Assembly: GCF_019399895.1 (NCBI RefSeq)
Contig: NC_091872.1
Span: 1,992,395-2,056,394, forward strand
DNA from: Cardiocondyla obscurior
Lineage: Eukaryota > Arthropoda > Insecta > Hymenoptera > Formicidae
Direction of reading: 5' to 3'
DNA length: 64,000 nt
Below the pieces are notes generated by a model. It was not told the DNA's origin, searched no databases, and was given only the letters and a program-made list of their open reading frames with translations. A program made the position numbers and the translations under genes. Position 1 is the stretch's first letter, and every line of letters starts with the position of its first letter. Below, piece after piece: positions 20,819-33,982 of the stretch.

Positions 20819-23800
20819 TCAGCGACAACCACATCCGAGGACCGCCATGTCCTGATAGTTCTTTAGTACTACCTTATTCTCTTCATCTAGATAAAGCATC
20901 GATATTGAGCTTAGTGCTGTTGGCACGCAACACGCCTTCGGCACCATGCTCGGCTTGGTTGAATAAACGAGAGTCTGCACAATTGCGTGATTCGTTGAGT
21001 TGAGATGGTCCGCCAGAGGAAACGGGCAATCACCGTGGCAGTAGAAGGCGTCGTATCCGGGCGGCGCGACGATCCAATCGTTCCAGCCGACGTCCGCAAA
21101 GTCGACGTAGAGTGGATGCCGCCGGCAATTCTCGCGGCCGTCCTTCCGCCGTTGGTTCTTCCTTAGGGCGGCTCGCCTAGCCCGCCGGTCCATTATCCGT
21201 TCCGCGGATGCCATCTCGTGATGACCATCATTTGTGTACGTGTAGAGCATCGGCCGGCTTACCACCCACGCATCCTTGTGCTCATCGGCGGCCCGTCTGA
21301 ACCGCACATGTTCTCGCGTATGGACGAGCGCGCCAGTCACGTGCACCAGCAGCCCATGATTATTCTCATGATTCTCTATCCACCTTACCACGGCTGGATG
21401 CACGTCCAGATTGATCGTGGCGTTATTCGTCGCGTCGATCACCTTGCTGTCGATCAGCCGTAATATAGGCTTACTGCGACCCTTCACCCCGGGCCGTATT
21501 ATGTCGTACACCAGCACCCGGCCGCGCTTATTATGAATATCCTCCTCAATGTCGGAAACTGCAACGCGCGTTAAACTCAACTCTGCCGCTTGCAACGTCT
21601 CGCTGTTAGGTACCTTGCTTAGGTCGAAGGACAACCGGAAACGGTTTGGAGATCGGAACTTGTGATCCAGATCGCTCTCTGAAAAAGAAAATAACAGGTA
21701 GATTAATTTTAAAGATTAAATAATGCAGACGTTGGTGTTTTAAAACTCACAAATTATCAGATGGAAAAATCATAATCCCGACTACCTACGGTTTTTCGTT
21801 TACCATGAAACGTTTACTTTTAAACGTTTAATACAAGACTGTTATCTCATCTCATAGATCGTAAGTGGATTAAAAATAAACCATGGATTGTGTAGACGGG
21901 CTATTTAAAAATTCAGAGATGATTTCCTGTTGACCGTGTCGACGAATTTATCCAATGTGCTTATTTATCTTACATCAGTTGTATCAATAAGGAGTGCCGC
22001 CGGAATAATTTTCCGTTTACCGTTTACGTGACTTGGGCAGATTATTTTACGACGCACCAAGTCCACACATGTAATAATAATTTCAGGTTTTGCTTCTACG
22101 AAAATAGCTAATAACGTTCAACGTATGACGCAGTTGTTCCTCGGAAACAGTGAATGCAGCATATAGACGCAGTTGTAATATTTGTAATGCATATGTAAAT
22201 TTCGTAAGCCATTGCTGAATCCAGACGTAACACGCGCGCGCGCGCGCGAATGCTCGGCGCCGGTCAACATGTTGCATACGCAGAATCTAGCAATTTCTCT
22301 TGAAGCAAAGAAATATCAAAGAGCCTTTTGTTATAATTTTGTACAAATTTTTTCCACTCTTTGACCAAACTGACAATAATTTTATAGAATAAAACACAGT
22401 GACGAGAAATAGATGAAAATTACTTGACATTATATTATTATACATATTTATATGACTTTAATAGTTGAAATTATTAAAAGCACCATAATACTTTGTTGCA
22501 TCAAAATTTAAACATCTATTCCTGGTTTTATGAATAATATGAACAAATATAAAAAACTGTTTTTTTTTTTCTTTTTTTTCTTTTCCAGATATGTATTTTT
22601 TTTAAATCTACATATCGTTTAATTATCTTTATAATTAAATATCTTTAATACTTGAAGATATGATCTTGAATTTATTAATCATCACGTATGTACCACGTAA
22701 TCTTTGAGGAATTGAAATGATGTCGTTTGTAAACAAAATATAATATAAGCGTTTTTTCCAGGATATACATGCCTATATCGCTTCAAGTGTCATCGAATTT
22801 TACTTGCAAATTTTTATAACGAACAAAATAGCACGAGTACCTACATGGAATTCTTGACGCGCGAAATACTTGATATATTATATATTAATTCAGAGAATGA
22901 AAATAGTATACAATCTTGACGAAAGCCACCGACGAGATCATCTGCATAAAAATATCTGACGATAAAGAAAAAGAATTAGCCCTCTCCCTCAGGGCTCGTG
23001 GCGGATATCTGTCTTTTAAAATAATCTGTCGGGACGAGTTTCTAGCAATATATATACCCATGCACGTTGCTTTCCATTGCTGTATCTTCCTTAATTGCTC
23101 TCGGCACTTTCTCCTTCATTATATCATCGCCTCTCCTATTCAATCAAGTTTAGCTTCGAAAAGGTTGTTTCAAAACGGTCTGTCCGGGACAAAAAGTTTC
23201 AATCGATCTACCTAAGCCTATGTCCGGATGTGAATCATTGGTACGGAAGCTAGCTAGACCTCCTAAAAGCGAAAGACCCCCGAGACAGATCCCTTCGGGA
23301 TTCCGATGCGGTCTCATCATCAAGCGATAATACACTCGGAAGAATAGAGCACGATTCCCTTTTTCTTTTGTTGCCGGGGCACTTTGCAGGACACACTCAA
23401 GTGCGGAACCCACGACGGCACGTTCCCGGCAATTATCGTGGTCGAAAAGCCCTTTGTCGGTTGGACAGCCATAAAATCGTTTGAATGCCATTCCTCTCCT
23501 TTTCACGCAAAAGGCGAGCCGCGCGGACGCAACGTATTACATTACATTACATTACATTACATTACATTACATTCGTAGGCATCCCTAAACTCGTAGAATA
23601 GAGTATTTAAAACTAAATCAATCCAAATCTAATCTCTTTGCAACGATAACGATATTTCTTTACAAATATTTATTTTACCGATTCTTTTCTGGTAAAAAAT
23701 ATAATAATCAAACTTTGTAAAGCTATAGGAAATTTTTAATTTGAATTTAATAAGAAGGAAAAAAAAAAACATTAATAGTAATAATTTACTAAAATATGGC

Positions 23801-24992
23801 CTTGAAAACAATTAAAAACTCTTTAGATGTAAAGATTTAAAGTTCAAAGCAGCAACTTGGAAAAAAAGCTTAATGTAGACAATTACGTCAATTAGATTAA
23901 TTACGCCGGTTATACTTACTTGATGTAAATCTGTAATTTATGGAATAATGCCTTCCCGAAATTATGCGCGTGACTAAAAAAATTCATGTAACTGAGACGA
24001 AAAGGAAAAGAAATATCCGTTGATGTGCTGCAAATTAAAGTTACCGTTACAAAAGCGAATCTGAATCTGTTTTGCAAAATTGCACGACATTATCTAAAAG
24101 ACGAGCAATGCCGACATGTGCGTGTGCGTGTGCGTGCGTGTGTGTGTAAGACACGTTATATTGAATTATTGAGCCCTGCAGTTTGAAAATTTGTCATTCA
24201 TGGTTGTCGACAACGTCGAAGGAATGACGATTGATAACGGGCGCATATTACATTCCATTTGCTACTGCACTTTCACTGAGAGTCGAAAGAGTTGCCAACC
24301 TGTTTTCGAATTGCAAATTCCAACTCGCTAGTAGTTCTTACCATCGTTCAATAATGATTCACATATTCGCGAGTGCACGGTAAAGATTCCGATTTCTTTA
24401 AAACTTTTTGCCAAGCAACGATGATAATTATCATTTCTCCCCCATCGACGCCTCTACTAAATAACAGTTTGCCGAAAATTTCATTCGAACCTGAAATTAT
24501 CAAGCAAACTTGTAGCACTCTACATTGACGTATGACCCCACGCGCTGCGGTGATACTCGTCCTGCTCTCCAATGCTTTTTTTCTTTTTTTTTTTCCATTA
24601 AATAAGAATATTAGTATGAAATAAGACTTACCGATGTGTGGGAATGAACGAACGGTGTTGGCCGATCGAGCGTGAATTCCCGGCTTCGCAATATCCGCGA
24701 TGCCGATGGTGTGCTGACGGGCGTGAAGCTCCCTGAGCGAGTTCGGGATGTAGGCTTGACCTTGCGGCCTCGGTCTCTTCGTAAAGCCCAAGAGGGAGAG
24801 CAGGCTGGCTTCCATTCCGGCTATCACCTGGTCGCGGTCTTTCGTTCCAAAACGATACGACGACGATAAGGTCGGCGACGACGTCTCCAGGTCCGAGTCA
24901 ATGTGTAGGCGCGTCTCCACGTTAGCATTCGCACTTGCCAGCAGCGTGACTGCTGCCACGAGCACTAACCCCAGCGGCGGCAACATGCACAT
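20819..24992 (-). CDS. dpp: Decapentaplegic, BMP2/4-type TGF-beta ligand
   Basis: Secreted morphogen. Coding exons 24992-24632 and 21678-20819 (intron 24631-21679, donor GTAAGT, acceptor TTTTTCAG) give 406 residues, close to vertebrate BMP2/4 length. The start ATG is followed at once by a hydrophobic signal peptide (LPPLGLVLVAAVTLLASANA). The prodomain has SFPHI|ESDLDHKF at the exon junction, a conserved BMP2/4 intron position. A basic furin-type site (RIMDRRARR, and KNQRRK) precedes the mature domain. All seven knot cysteines are present: ENC, FYCHGDC, ACC and the terminal GCGCR. HLNSTNH is the conserved glycosylation site. An acceptor-like TTTTCAG at about 25023 just upstream shows the leader is spliced, so promoter(s) lie further out. 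Confidence 0.97.
21679..24631 (-). other. dpp coding intron (2.95 kb)
   Basis: No exon seen inside. It contains a (CG)n run near 22233-22248, T-rich runs, a (TTACA)n array at 23535-23573, a TG-rich run near 24119-24148 and a moderately GC-rich stretch at 22.9-23.5 kb. dpp introns are known to carry enhancers in flies; nothing here identifies one. Confidence 0.6.
23535..23573. repeat. (TTACA)n pentanucleotide array
   Basis: About eight uninterrupted TTACA units in the dpp intron; likely polymorphic. It is not the insect telomere repeat TTAGG. Confidence 0.95.
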
Positions 24993-25022
24993 CGTGACGT
25001 CGTCACTCACTTACGTTACCTC

Positions 25023-27699
25023 CCTGAAAACATGAAAAGAAGTTGTCGGATACCTAGCAAATTATCTCACATAGAAAACATAGTTGATCTGGATTGTATA
25101 CAATTGTCTTAAAAAAAAAAAAACTGCGCGCCAACCGACAGGTCTTGAAAATTCAATGCAAACTGAAATTGAAATAAGACAATCGCATAATTAAATTGAT
25201 AATCATTTTAATAGCGGGGGTTGAGGATCTCTGGAGTCAATAGAAAGAAATGAATATTCTTACGATCGATCCAATGGCAAATTATGGCGGAATATCTTTT
25301 ACCTACTTGGTCCAGAGCCAAAGGGTCACGGAAGATAGATATTAGAACAGGCACCTAACGGAACGACAGCAGGACTGAGATGTTCATTAGGGAATGCACT
25401 ATGGTCTAAGGAATTTGGAGAAGGGATGAAAGAACCTTTCCTCGGAGATAAATTATAAACCCAACGGCAATTGGTTGCATTGAATAGCCAATACGAAACC
25501 GATGACTCAACAAAGTGCAGCCTCCAAATCAACTATTTTGGTTGCTCGAAAATAGGCTTGACTTACTTCCTTTCAGTTTCGTGGAAAATTTCTAGATATT
25601 TCTCTTTCTTGTTTCAATGCGCGAAAAGTTTGCAAAGAAAACGGCATGGGGCAAAACTGAGACGTTGAGAGGTATAATAAAAATTATACACTTTTACGCG
25701 AGACGAAATTTTAGCATCCTTAAAGTATGATATATATTTTGGAGAGTCACGAAGCGCTGAGCTAATAAAGTCGACTAATCTCGTAGTCATTTCCATCAAG
25801 GTTTAACGCGTGAAAAAGGAGCACGATGCAAAGTTTATTTGACTTAATCTAGCTTTATGAGATCTCCCGAAGTACAGCGAAGACTATCAAAAATTTTACT
25901 CGGCAAAGTCGCGTAATCACTCCCTGAGTCAGCATTAAAGCGGAGGAAGAACAGGCCCAGAAGGAGCCGATCCGATTGGCCATCGGTTCCTGGGCCTGTC
26001 GATGAACGTGGAGGGATTCGTCGAATCAGACTCTATCAAAGTAATCGCTTTCTCTTACTCTCGAGCAGATTTTTTTTTTTTTTTTTCGATCTTATACCCG
26101 GTGATTCGAAAATACCCTCGAGGCCTCGCGGAACGCATTAAAATTAGTAAGATTCACGACCCTGCGAATTTCTTGTCGTACATTATCATAATTATCCGAG
26201 ATACATTCACCTTTTACCGCTGATTAAGCTATTTAATTGAAACTACATGCCCAGGTACACGAGCACGATTACTTTTTGCTAGATTTAATAACTTGATACC
26301 TAGTTTGTGTTTTGCAGTTTAATTTGCTCTATTATTAGCAACAATACGAGCGCAAAAAAAAAAAAAAAAAAAGGCGTATACGACCGTGCATGCGAATGTC
26401 TTACAACAAGTATAGCTTGTAGAGTGTAAATGTCACGCGGAACGATTTGATGAATGGACAAGTCGGGATTGAATAATAATATAGCGTCTACTTATTAACT
26501 GAGAAACACGATAAATTCATATCGGAAAATTAATGCGCGAGATCCTAAGGGATCCCACTTGCTGAAACGAAAAAGCTGATCCTCGACCTGCCTGATAATT
26601 TTTTCATTAATTTAACCGAGCTATTCCATTTAAATACAAACGGTTATTTACAATTCCATAGGCGTATTCTTCGCGCTCACAAAAGTTTGCGCTCGCTCTA
26701 GACGGCGCGCAATATTCATTCAATTGGCGACTTGAGAATAACTTTGGAATCGATCGAACAATGTTGCGTCGTCGTGACATACTTGCCGCATGCATTAACG
26801 GTAGAGTTTCGCCGGTCAGCCGGACAAAACTGGTTTTATCCGCGATTTTAAGCGCGCGCACACGTGCATTTCTCAAAGGCGGAATAAATATGCGCCCACG
26901 CTCGCAACATTATCGGTGGATGCTGAGTTCCTCTCCGCTCGCCTCCCCCTCCGATTACCCTCCTCTCGATTTCATTCAGGGTAAAATCTTGAGATCGTTA
27001 GGGTCAACGTCAAAACGGATTATCGTGTCACGGGGAGGCTTCTGGAATTCTGCAACATTGTAAGAGAGAAAAATAAGTCTCTCTCTCTCTCTCTCTCTCT
27101 CTCGTCGGCGCAAAGCGACCTTTTATACGTATAACATGAATTCCTCCTAATATTATTCAAGATGAAATAATTATATTACAGAGAAAAAAGTAATCAAAGA
27201 TACGCGACATTTCGATTATGAGTTTTATGTATCAAACCGGCTAGAAAAAGTTGCCCGAACGAAAGAAGCGTTTGACGACGCGAGATTAATTGTAAGTGCG
27301 GAAAAACGCAAGACGGAATGAATCACAACGCGTAATGAATATGCATTAAGGAGATACGTTATTGGCAAAATACCACTTTTCGTAATTGAATGCGATATTT
27401 TCCTCTTTATGGCTTTGTAAAATGAGCGCGAAACGTCGGGTGTTTGCACACGCACGGCGTTCTTATTAGCGGCCACGCTACACGCACGATAATCAAGTCT
27501 AATAAAACCTCTTTTCCGGCAGTACCTTTTTTTCTGGAGATGAGCGCGAGAGAGATCTTTCTTCCTATTACATATATGTACGTATAATCGTATGCAGCGC
27601 GGCGGGTCGCATTTAAAACTTGTAGCATATCAATCTTGAGCTGATCTCGAGCGTTTTCTCTTCTGATGGCGTGTCCTCGCTGGAGCTTGATATAGATAA
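25023..27699 (-). other. Upstream dpp region, probably 5'-leader intron
   Basis: The acceptor at about 25023 on the minus strand implies this block is an intron of the dpp leader. No coding exon seen. It contains a strong hairpin at 25951-25999, an A18-type run near 26355, and a (TC)n run at 27078-27103. Confidence 0.45.
25951..25999. other. Strong GC-rich hairpin
   Basis: ACAGGCCCAG (25951-25960) pairs with CTGGGCCTGT (25990-25999), and GAGCCGAT with ATCGGTTC inside it, leaving a 3-base bulge and a 10-base loop. 18 pairs in 49 bases is unusual for this AT-rich neighbourhood. It is shorter than a typical animal pre-miRNA, so a regulatory RNA structure, a paired protein site or a decayed palindrome are all possible. 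Confidence 0.6.
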
Positions 27700-29018
27700 C
27701 AGCGGGATACAATATGGCGGTTGGGACACCACTCGGGAGGACTTGTCGTATCAGGTCTATCCACGAGGATCTCCGGTGCGGCCCTGGCAGCACGAACCTG
27801 CAAGAGAGACGGGGCGGAAAAGGTTGGGGTGGGACCAGAGCCAAGCTGTCTGCCGCCGTCGCCTCTCGCGCGCTGGCTCGTTTACGGAACCGCGCAACAT
27901 GGCACGGGGCACGGCACGGCATGGCTTGGCTTGGCTTGGCTCGTGCTTGGCTTGGCGAGGCCGGGAGCGCGAGTCAGCCACACGATTCTCGTTGCGCATT
28001 AGGTAATCTGTCGATCCTTTCCTCGAGAACGCCTCTCTCGCGGCGACCAACTTGTTTTTCAAGGACAATGAATTTACCGATGGACGCATTCGCGCGGAAA
28101 AGGCTCGTCACGCTTGCATTCCTTGCGGTGCACTGGTGGGCGCGGAGCACGAACGCGGGCGCGGGCGCGGGCGGGGGCGCGGGCGCGGGCGCGCGTCTCA
28201 ACAGCAAAAGGTGTCTCGTCGTGGCGGATAAACAGCGCAGCGCTGCAGCAAGGGGCCGGGGGGCCTTCATCGACCGCCGCGGTAGTAGATGGACTGGACG
28301 AAGGCCCGACCCCCGAGGTCCTCTCTTCGGGTGGGCTTGGCGGCTGGGGGAGAACGTCTACGGATGTTTTCGGGGGACCACCCGCATGCTCGGCGTGCGG
28401 CCCCCAAACGACTCCGCGGTTCGTTAATGGACGGCGAGGCGATTTCAAAGGAATTTCTTCGCGCGCGCGCGTTCCCGGCACGCTGGCGAGCTTGTCCGGT
28501 CGACGGAAACTCGCGGATTCGCGGTAAACAACCGCGGTATCGTTCTCCGCACACGTTGACTCGATCCTGAAAGATGAATATCGCGATGCCAGGCCAGGCG
28601 ACGGATTTGCATTTGCATTCGCGCGCGCGCGCGCGCGCGTCGCCGCTGGAATGCGGCACGCTGGAGTACACAAGGATAAGGTCGCTTGCGGTGCTCCGAA
28701 GCGTGCGAGCCGCATACGACGTAGAGGCGCGTCATCGTCTAAAATAATCGGGCCAGACTGGGGCGACGAGGTAGAACGGCGACAATGAGCGCGCCGACGG
28801 CCCGGGGACGCTGAGGAGGAAGTGGGTCGGAGAGCGGTGGGACGCAGATGGGAAAGAAAGGAAATAGAAGAAGGAATCTCGCGGTCGCGCGCGCGAACGC
28901 GTCGCGGGAGCCAGAGAAAGAAAGATGGAAGTGAAGTGAGACGGCCGGACAAGAAAAAAAGAAAAGAAAAAAAAAGGAAAAAGTCAGCCGAGGAGAGAAA
29001 ACCGAAAGATGTAGGCGG

Positions 29019-29073
<55 letters not shown>

Positions 29074-30200
29074 GGAATTTTTGCTCACCTAACTAATCGC
29101 GAGTCCGTAGTTTGAGCAGCCACGGCATGTCAAGTCGGGGCCCGATGACTGCATCCACGCGTAACCTCACCTCACCTCACCTGGGGTGGCACCACCACTC
29201 ACGTACGCAGTCCGCAACGCAAAAACCAAGACGCAGAGCACTCTCCGATGTCCCGCCGATGTCTGTCGGTCGGTCCAGGTGATACGAAGAGATGAGGGAG
29301 GAGGCCAAAGAGGAATCCGAGGAAGGAAGCGGCGGTGGCGACGACTCCGACGGTTCCTCGCGCACGCGACGCCTCCTCACCCCCGCGCGATCACTTAAAC
29401 GACACCTGCGCGCGCGCGCGCGCGCTTCTCACTCAAAATCCGCGCTCGCAACGGTTGTTGCTCCTCGTCGGAAGAGTTTCGACGAGTTTCTCTCCAACGG
29501 CACCGTGTAGGGCGTCGCGACACCGAAGACGGAAGCATCCAGCGGCGCGCCAGCGATATCCTCTCGTCGAATTTCAGGCAGTCATAACTCGCCGTGCGTT
29601 AACCGAAAGTGTGTGTCCTCAACAGCGGTGGCGGTAGCGACGTCGGCGGCGGTCAGTGGAGGCCAAGTGGTGGCGGTGGCGGCGCGAAGAAGGGAGAAGG
29701 TGGAGTGGGGACGATGCCCACCTTCGTCCCACTGTTCGAACACCTGCCCGACCTATCAACAGGTCCCCGTGCGCGAACGCCCGCACTTATGTTACGCGTA
29801 GAACACGCGGAATCCGGCTCCCCCGAGTTCCACGCCGATGCGCAGGTACGCGAGTCTTCTCCAGCTTCTTCTTCTCCCGCCCGTTTTTTACCTGCTGGGA
29901 CATCCACGTATCACCGGGACTTTCCGAAGCTGAGCACTCCCGCAGCTTTCCTTCTTCCTTCCCTTTTTGCTTCGAAAGATGTCACGAGAGCCTGTTCTCG
30001 GGAAAACACGGGTATTCGCGAAGGCGACGAGGGAGCCAACTATCGCGAGGTTTAGGCAAGGCCGCGTTCCAACTCCGTTCCGCTCGGCCCTTTCTTTTCT
30101 GCGACGGGTCCCCTCTTCGTCGGCCACCGATTTCAGGACCGCCGCGTCGACGCCCGCCGTCCCGGTGCATCCTCTCGCACACGACATTCGCCTCTGACTG
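27700..30200 (-). promoter_or_regulatory. GC-rich block, candidate dpp promoter and 5' leader
   Basis: About 2.5 kb of high GC and CpG with simple repeats (GGCTTGGCTTGG near 27930, GCGGGCGCGGGC near 28157, CG runs near 28620 and 29410, (GA)n at 29022-29069). On the minus strand, CACCCCAG|GTGAGG (exon end at 29181) is a consensus splice donor that could end a non-coding dpp leader exon. Long open frames on both strands here are low-complexity Arg/Ala/Pro-rich and look like GC artefacts. Assignment to dpp rests on position and strand only. Confidence 0.4.
29022..29069. repeat. (GA)n microsatellite
   Basis: About 24 GA dinucleotides within the GC-rich promoter-like block. Confidence 0.95.
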
Positions 30201-32118
30201 ACGTGCGATTTAAACATGGTCCCAACGATCTTGACTTGAACAATGAAATGCGTCCATCTGTCGAAAAATTACAATATTAGCTTTTCGAATCGCTTTCGCG
30301 ACTGTGTTCGCGTTGGTTAGGAGCAACCTAACCGTTGAAAAAATTCTCGAGCGACAATGATAAAAATATCGAGCTGTTTAACTCCCACGAGTGAAATATT
30401 TATACATTTACAGACTATTGTTATTTTATTTTTTAAATTAAATTGGTCAATTTAATATCGTGGAATATCCCGCGAGGCGTTCGTAAGCGCGGAAAAATGA
30501 CTCGACACGTCCCACATCTGAGCAACTTTTACGTAAGAATTAATTCTTTAAAATTTAATTAAATTTTATATCCCGCAACCAATCGCTACGTCCGACAGGG
30601 TCATTAAGTGCGTTCAGCAAACAACCATACAGGAAATTCTTGCATGCGAGCGACACGCTTCATCATCCAATGAAACGTTTCGTTCTACAAGAAAGCAAAG
30701 TTCTCATTGAACGTCGCATGTCGCTCGCGACGTAAATCGTCTGTGGTTCCGACCCGACTAATCCAACTTTCCCCACTACTACTCGCTCTTTCCGTCTCTG
30801 TCTCTATGTCTCTCTCCTTTTCTTACACATATACTATACACTATACACATGTACTATACACGGCAGTTCGTTATATGTAGATATATCGCTTTAAAATTTT
30901 GACAGTTGAATTAAATGTCGATTAACATCCAATTCTGTCTCTATAAAAATGTGAAAAAGAGATAAAATTTTTGATAGTATACGGACGATAACATCGCAGG
31001 TATCTGTTCAAGTTGGAAACTACAATTTATTATGTACCATTGTAAAAGACGAATGAGATAAGAAATGGTATATAGGACAAGTATGATCTTTATTCGAGAT
31101 AAAATAATACGGCGCAAACAAATTTATGAAAAAGGTATAAAAATTTTCTATCTTGATTACTCGCTACACAATAGCAATATCCATATCCTCGCCTAAATGC
31201 ATAAAAATGTTATAAACGTTATATTAAATTTTAATATATATTTCTAGGGTGCAGCGTTCTTAGGTGACAAAGCAGAAAAAAGATAAAATAAAAATCCAGG
31301 AAGCAAATTACTACGCATTAGTGAGACCTGTTATTAAATCTTTTATCTCATTATTTGTGTCCCACGATGGTTGAATTTATTGTTTGTGTTTATATCCGTT
31401 AATCATGTGTTTGTGATGCTGTGACGATGTCTGGCTGGTTAGAAGATCGTATAATCTCGCTGTCGCCAAATGCCAAACAAAAGCTGCAGAACAAATAAAT
31501 AAACTCGATGAGAGATTAATGCACGCGATAAGGTGATCATTAATTGTGAACGTGCGTTTTAAGGTACCCTGTCAATTTAATCACATTTCTTATTATTTCG
31601 TAATTACAATAATTTATTTTTCTACATATGAATAATTCAGTCTTAAATAATACATGCAAATATACTTGTAAAATTTCCGTCGATTTGCGTACAAATTAAT
31701 AACATTGCGAAAAAGATACATCATTTTCGCAAAAAAAAAAAAAAAAAAAAATTTTCTTAAACATTAACGTAGCTGCGTTTTTTTCTGTCGAGATTATTCA
31801 AGTGACATTTCAATTAAATATAAAGTGACAGCTCGATATTTTAACATTAATTTTATTGTTTATTCTTTATCACAATAGGAACTGCGACGGTTGATGAATC
31901 GCATTTATTTGTTACTTAGTAAAAATTGTGGAAATGGATAGATTCAATCGCGATAAGGATCAAAAGAAGAGATACGTTAATCTTACTTGAAAATTCTTTG
32001 TGATAGCATTTTATTGCACATTGTTACGTATAATTAATAATGATAGATAATGTTAGCAATACATGTTTCGCAATATTATTTGCACAATCTTTTGTTCAGA
32101 CTAGCCATGAGATTTCTG
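30201..32118. other. Intergenic, AT-rich
   Basis: Between the GC-rich block and the 3' end of the Mpv17-like gene. Short direct and inverted bits (GGTTAGGAGCAACCTAACC near 30316) and an A-run near 31733. No coding sequence, tRNA or transposon recognised. Confidence 0.5.
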
Positions 32119-33035
32119 TCATTCAAAGTGAGCGTCCTGTGGATAAAACAAAAAATGATTACTTTGTTACGATTCCTTGTAATTTAATTTTTTTTTTTTC
32201 AATTTTTTAAAATTGTAAACTTACATATTTCATATATGATAGGAAAATATTATAAATCATCGTCATAACGTTCGTATAGAGCACTCGATAATGCAAGGGT
32301 ACAAAGAAAAAATTAATGCATTGTGTAGGAGGCCAAAAACAGCAGTCAACCTGAAATATGTTTCAGTAAATTATTACACGTATATAAAATTTTAAAAAGA
32401 AATTAAATTGTTGCAAATTTTTTATGATTATTAAAATGTTAATTAACGAATATAATATTGTATAATACCTTCCATGTCTCGCAGAACTTTAGCCTTAATT
32501 CTTTGCAGATTTCCTCAACTTTACGACTCTCCAGAATGCCGAGACCGATGAAAAATATCGTAAGGCATGTGGGACTCGCAATTGATTGATCGAGAAATGT
32601 TTTCTTAAGAACTGACTTTGCATTTCTGCCTGGGAAAACCTTATCTAGAACTGTATAGAACCAATGATGAAACGGACCTTGAAGCAATCCTACAACCATC
32701 ATATTTCTGGTTCTCATATAATCGTGTCCATATACAGAAGTGCTAGAAATTGCTTTTTCCTCTTCATCCTCTGGCGACGCTGCCATAACGCTACTTGGAA
32801 AGTATTTGGCAGAACAATGCTTTTTCCAATGTTCGCTACGCTGCTGGATCACGTCTCCCGCCGCCATCATCACACCACAGCTCACAGTATTGGTAATTAA
32901 AAGGTATTTACCTGCAATGAAAAATATAAATTTCAGACAATAAATTCGCAAAATTACTTAATTATTTTAATATAAAAAAAAAAGAAAGAAAAAAAAAATG
33001 CACTTACCAAATAGTAGCTGACGGAAAACGCCCAT
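32119..33035 (-). CDS. Mpv17-like protein 2, mitochondrial membrane protein
   Basis: Member of the Mpv17/PMP22 family, four-helix proteins of mitochondrial or peroxisomal membranes; MPV17L2 is tied to mitochondrial ribosome assembly. Four coding exons: 33035-33008, 32911-32469, 32350-32225 and 32136-32119, in phase, 204 residues. It starts MGVFRQLLFGKYLLITNT. The family blocks are GDVIQQ, YMRTRNMMVVGLLQGPFHHWFY, VLKKTFLDQSIASP, the WPPTQ-INFFFVPLHYRVLY block and a final SYMKY. The last exon is only 18 bp, giving DAHFE and the stop. The WPP-type block identifies exon 3. Choice between Mpv17L2 and other paralogues is by overall resemblance, not by a search. Confidence 0.9.
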
Positions 33036-33982
33036 TTGTATATAAGTATATTATATAAATTTTGTGATAAATTGATATTGGAACAAATTTTTCGAAAATC
33101 CGAAACTACTTCTAGCTGTAAATATTTCTCAAAAGTTATAACAGAAGCATTAATTAATATTTACTTTCTTGAACCAATCTTTTTTGCAAGCGACTATTTC
33201 AATTTATTTCTAAACGTCTTCCTTCTCTTTAAATTTATTATTATTTAATCGAGCGGATCTTCTTAATTCTTCGATACTTGTGGAAGCGAAACGTTCGCTG
33301 AATGTTATTGTGTGGCATAACTTCCAAATATGCAGGTTGAAGATCGATAATCTTCGAGTGCAGTATCGGCGAATGCCTAGATGCACAATGGAGTTGTGTC
33401 GATCACCCAAGTTATCATCGTGTATTAAACGTACTGTTGAACAAAGTCAGAGGCTCGCTAAATATATAGGACGTCGTGGCAATTAAAAATTCTGCAGAGG
33501 TTGCGCAAACGGTATATAGACAACAAACCTTATCTTTCCGATCGTACATTTCTTCAAATTTTCTTGTCAGATATGATATAATACGCAAGGGTATACATAT
33601 ACAAGTTTATCATAAGTTTGCACGTATTTGCAAATGCTACTTAATGTATCAATAAAAATAAAATAGGTGGGGAATTGCGATAACATAGTATACAGAAGTA
33701 TACTTAATTTCGAGCTATCTCATTTAATCGTTATTCATAAGAATAGAATCCTACAAAAAATAAAAATTTTTTACTAATAAAATGCTCATGAAACTTTAAT
33801 TTTTATATAAAATTATCAATATTAAAAAAAAAATTAATTATTTGCAATAATTATTATATTAGAAATATTTAATTATAAGGAGTTCTCTTTGAGATGCCAA
33901 ATGCTAAACTAAATTTTTAAAGTTTTTTTATTGTAGTCAAAACCGTACAATTTAATTAGACAATAAGACATCATGCTGATGA
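33036..33982 (-). other. Promoter of the Mpv17-like gene and RpL37 3' flank
   Basis: About 950 bp between two minus-strand genes. 33.24-33.54 kb has normal GC and probably holds the Mpv17-like promoter; the rest is AT-rich. RpL37's 3' UTR should lie just below 33983. No further gene seen. Confidence 0.45.

Noticed and set aside
23535..23573. Possible telomere-like repeat
   Set aside because: The unit is TTACA, not the insect TTAGG; it is an ordinary microsatellite.
28074..28952. 292-codon minus-strand frame and overlapping frames on both strands
   Set aside because: Arg/Ala/Pro-rich translation of GC repeats; overlapping frames are open in several phases at once, as GC bias produces.
29609..30201. 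Plus-strand frames of 148 and 181 codons
   Set aside because: Same GC-bias artefact in the promoter-like block; no homology or splice context.
33210..33486. Overlapping short frames on both strands near the Mpv17-like gene
   Set aside because: No motif, no splice support; they lie in the probable promoter.
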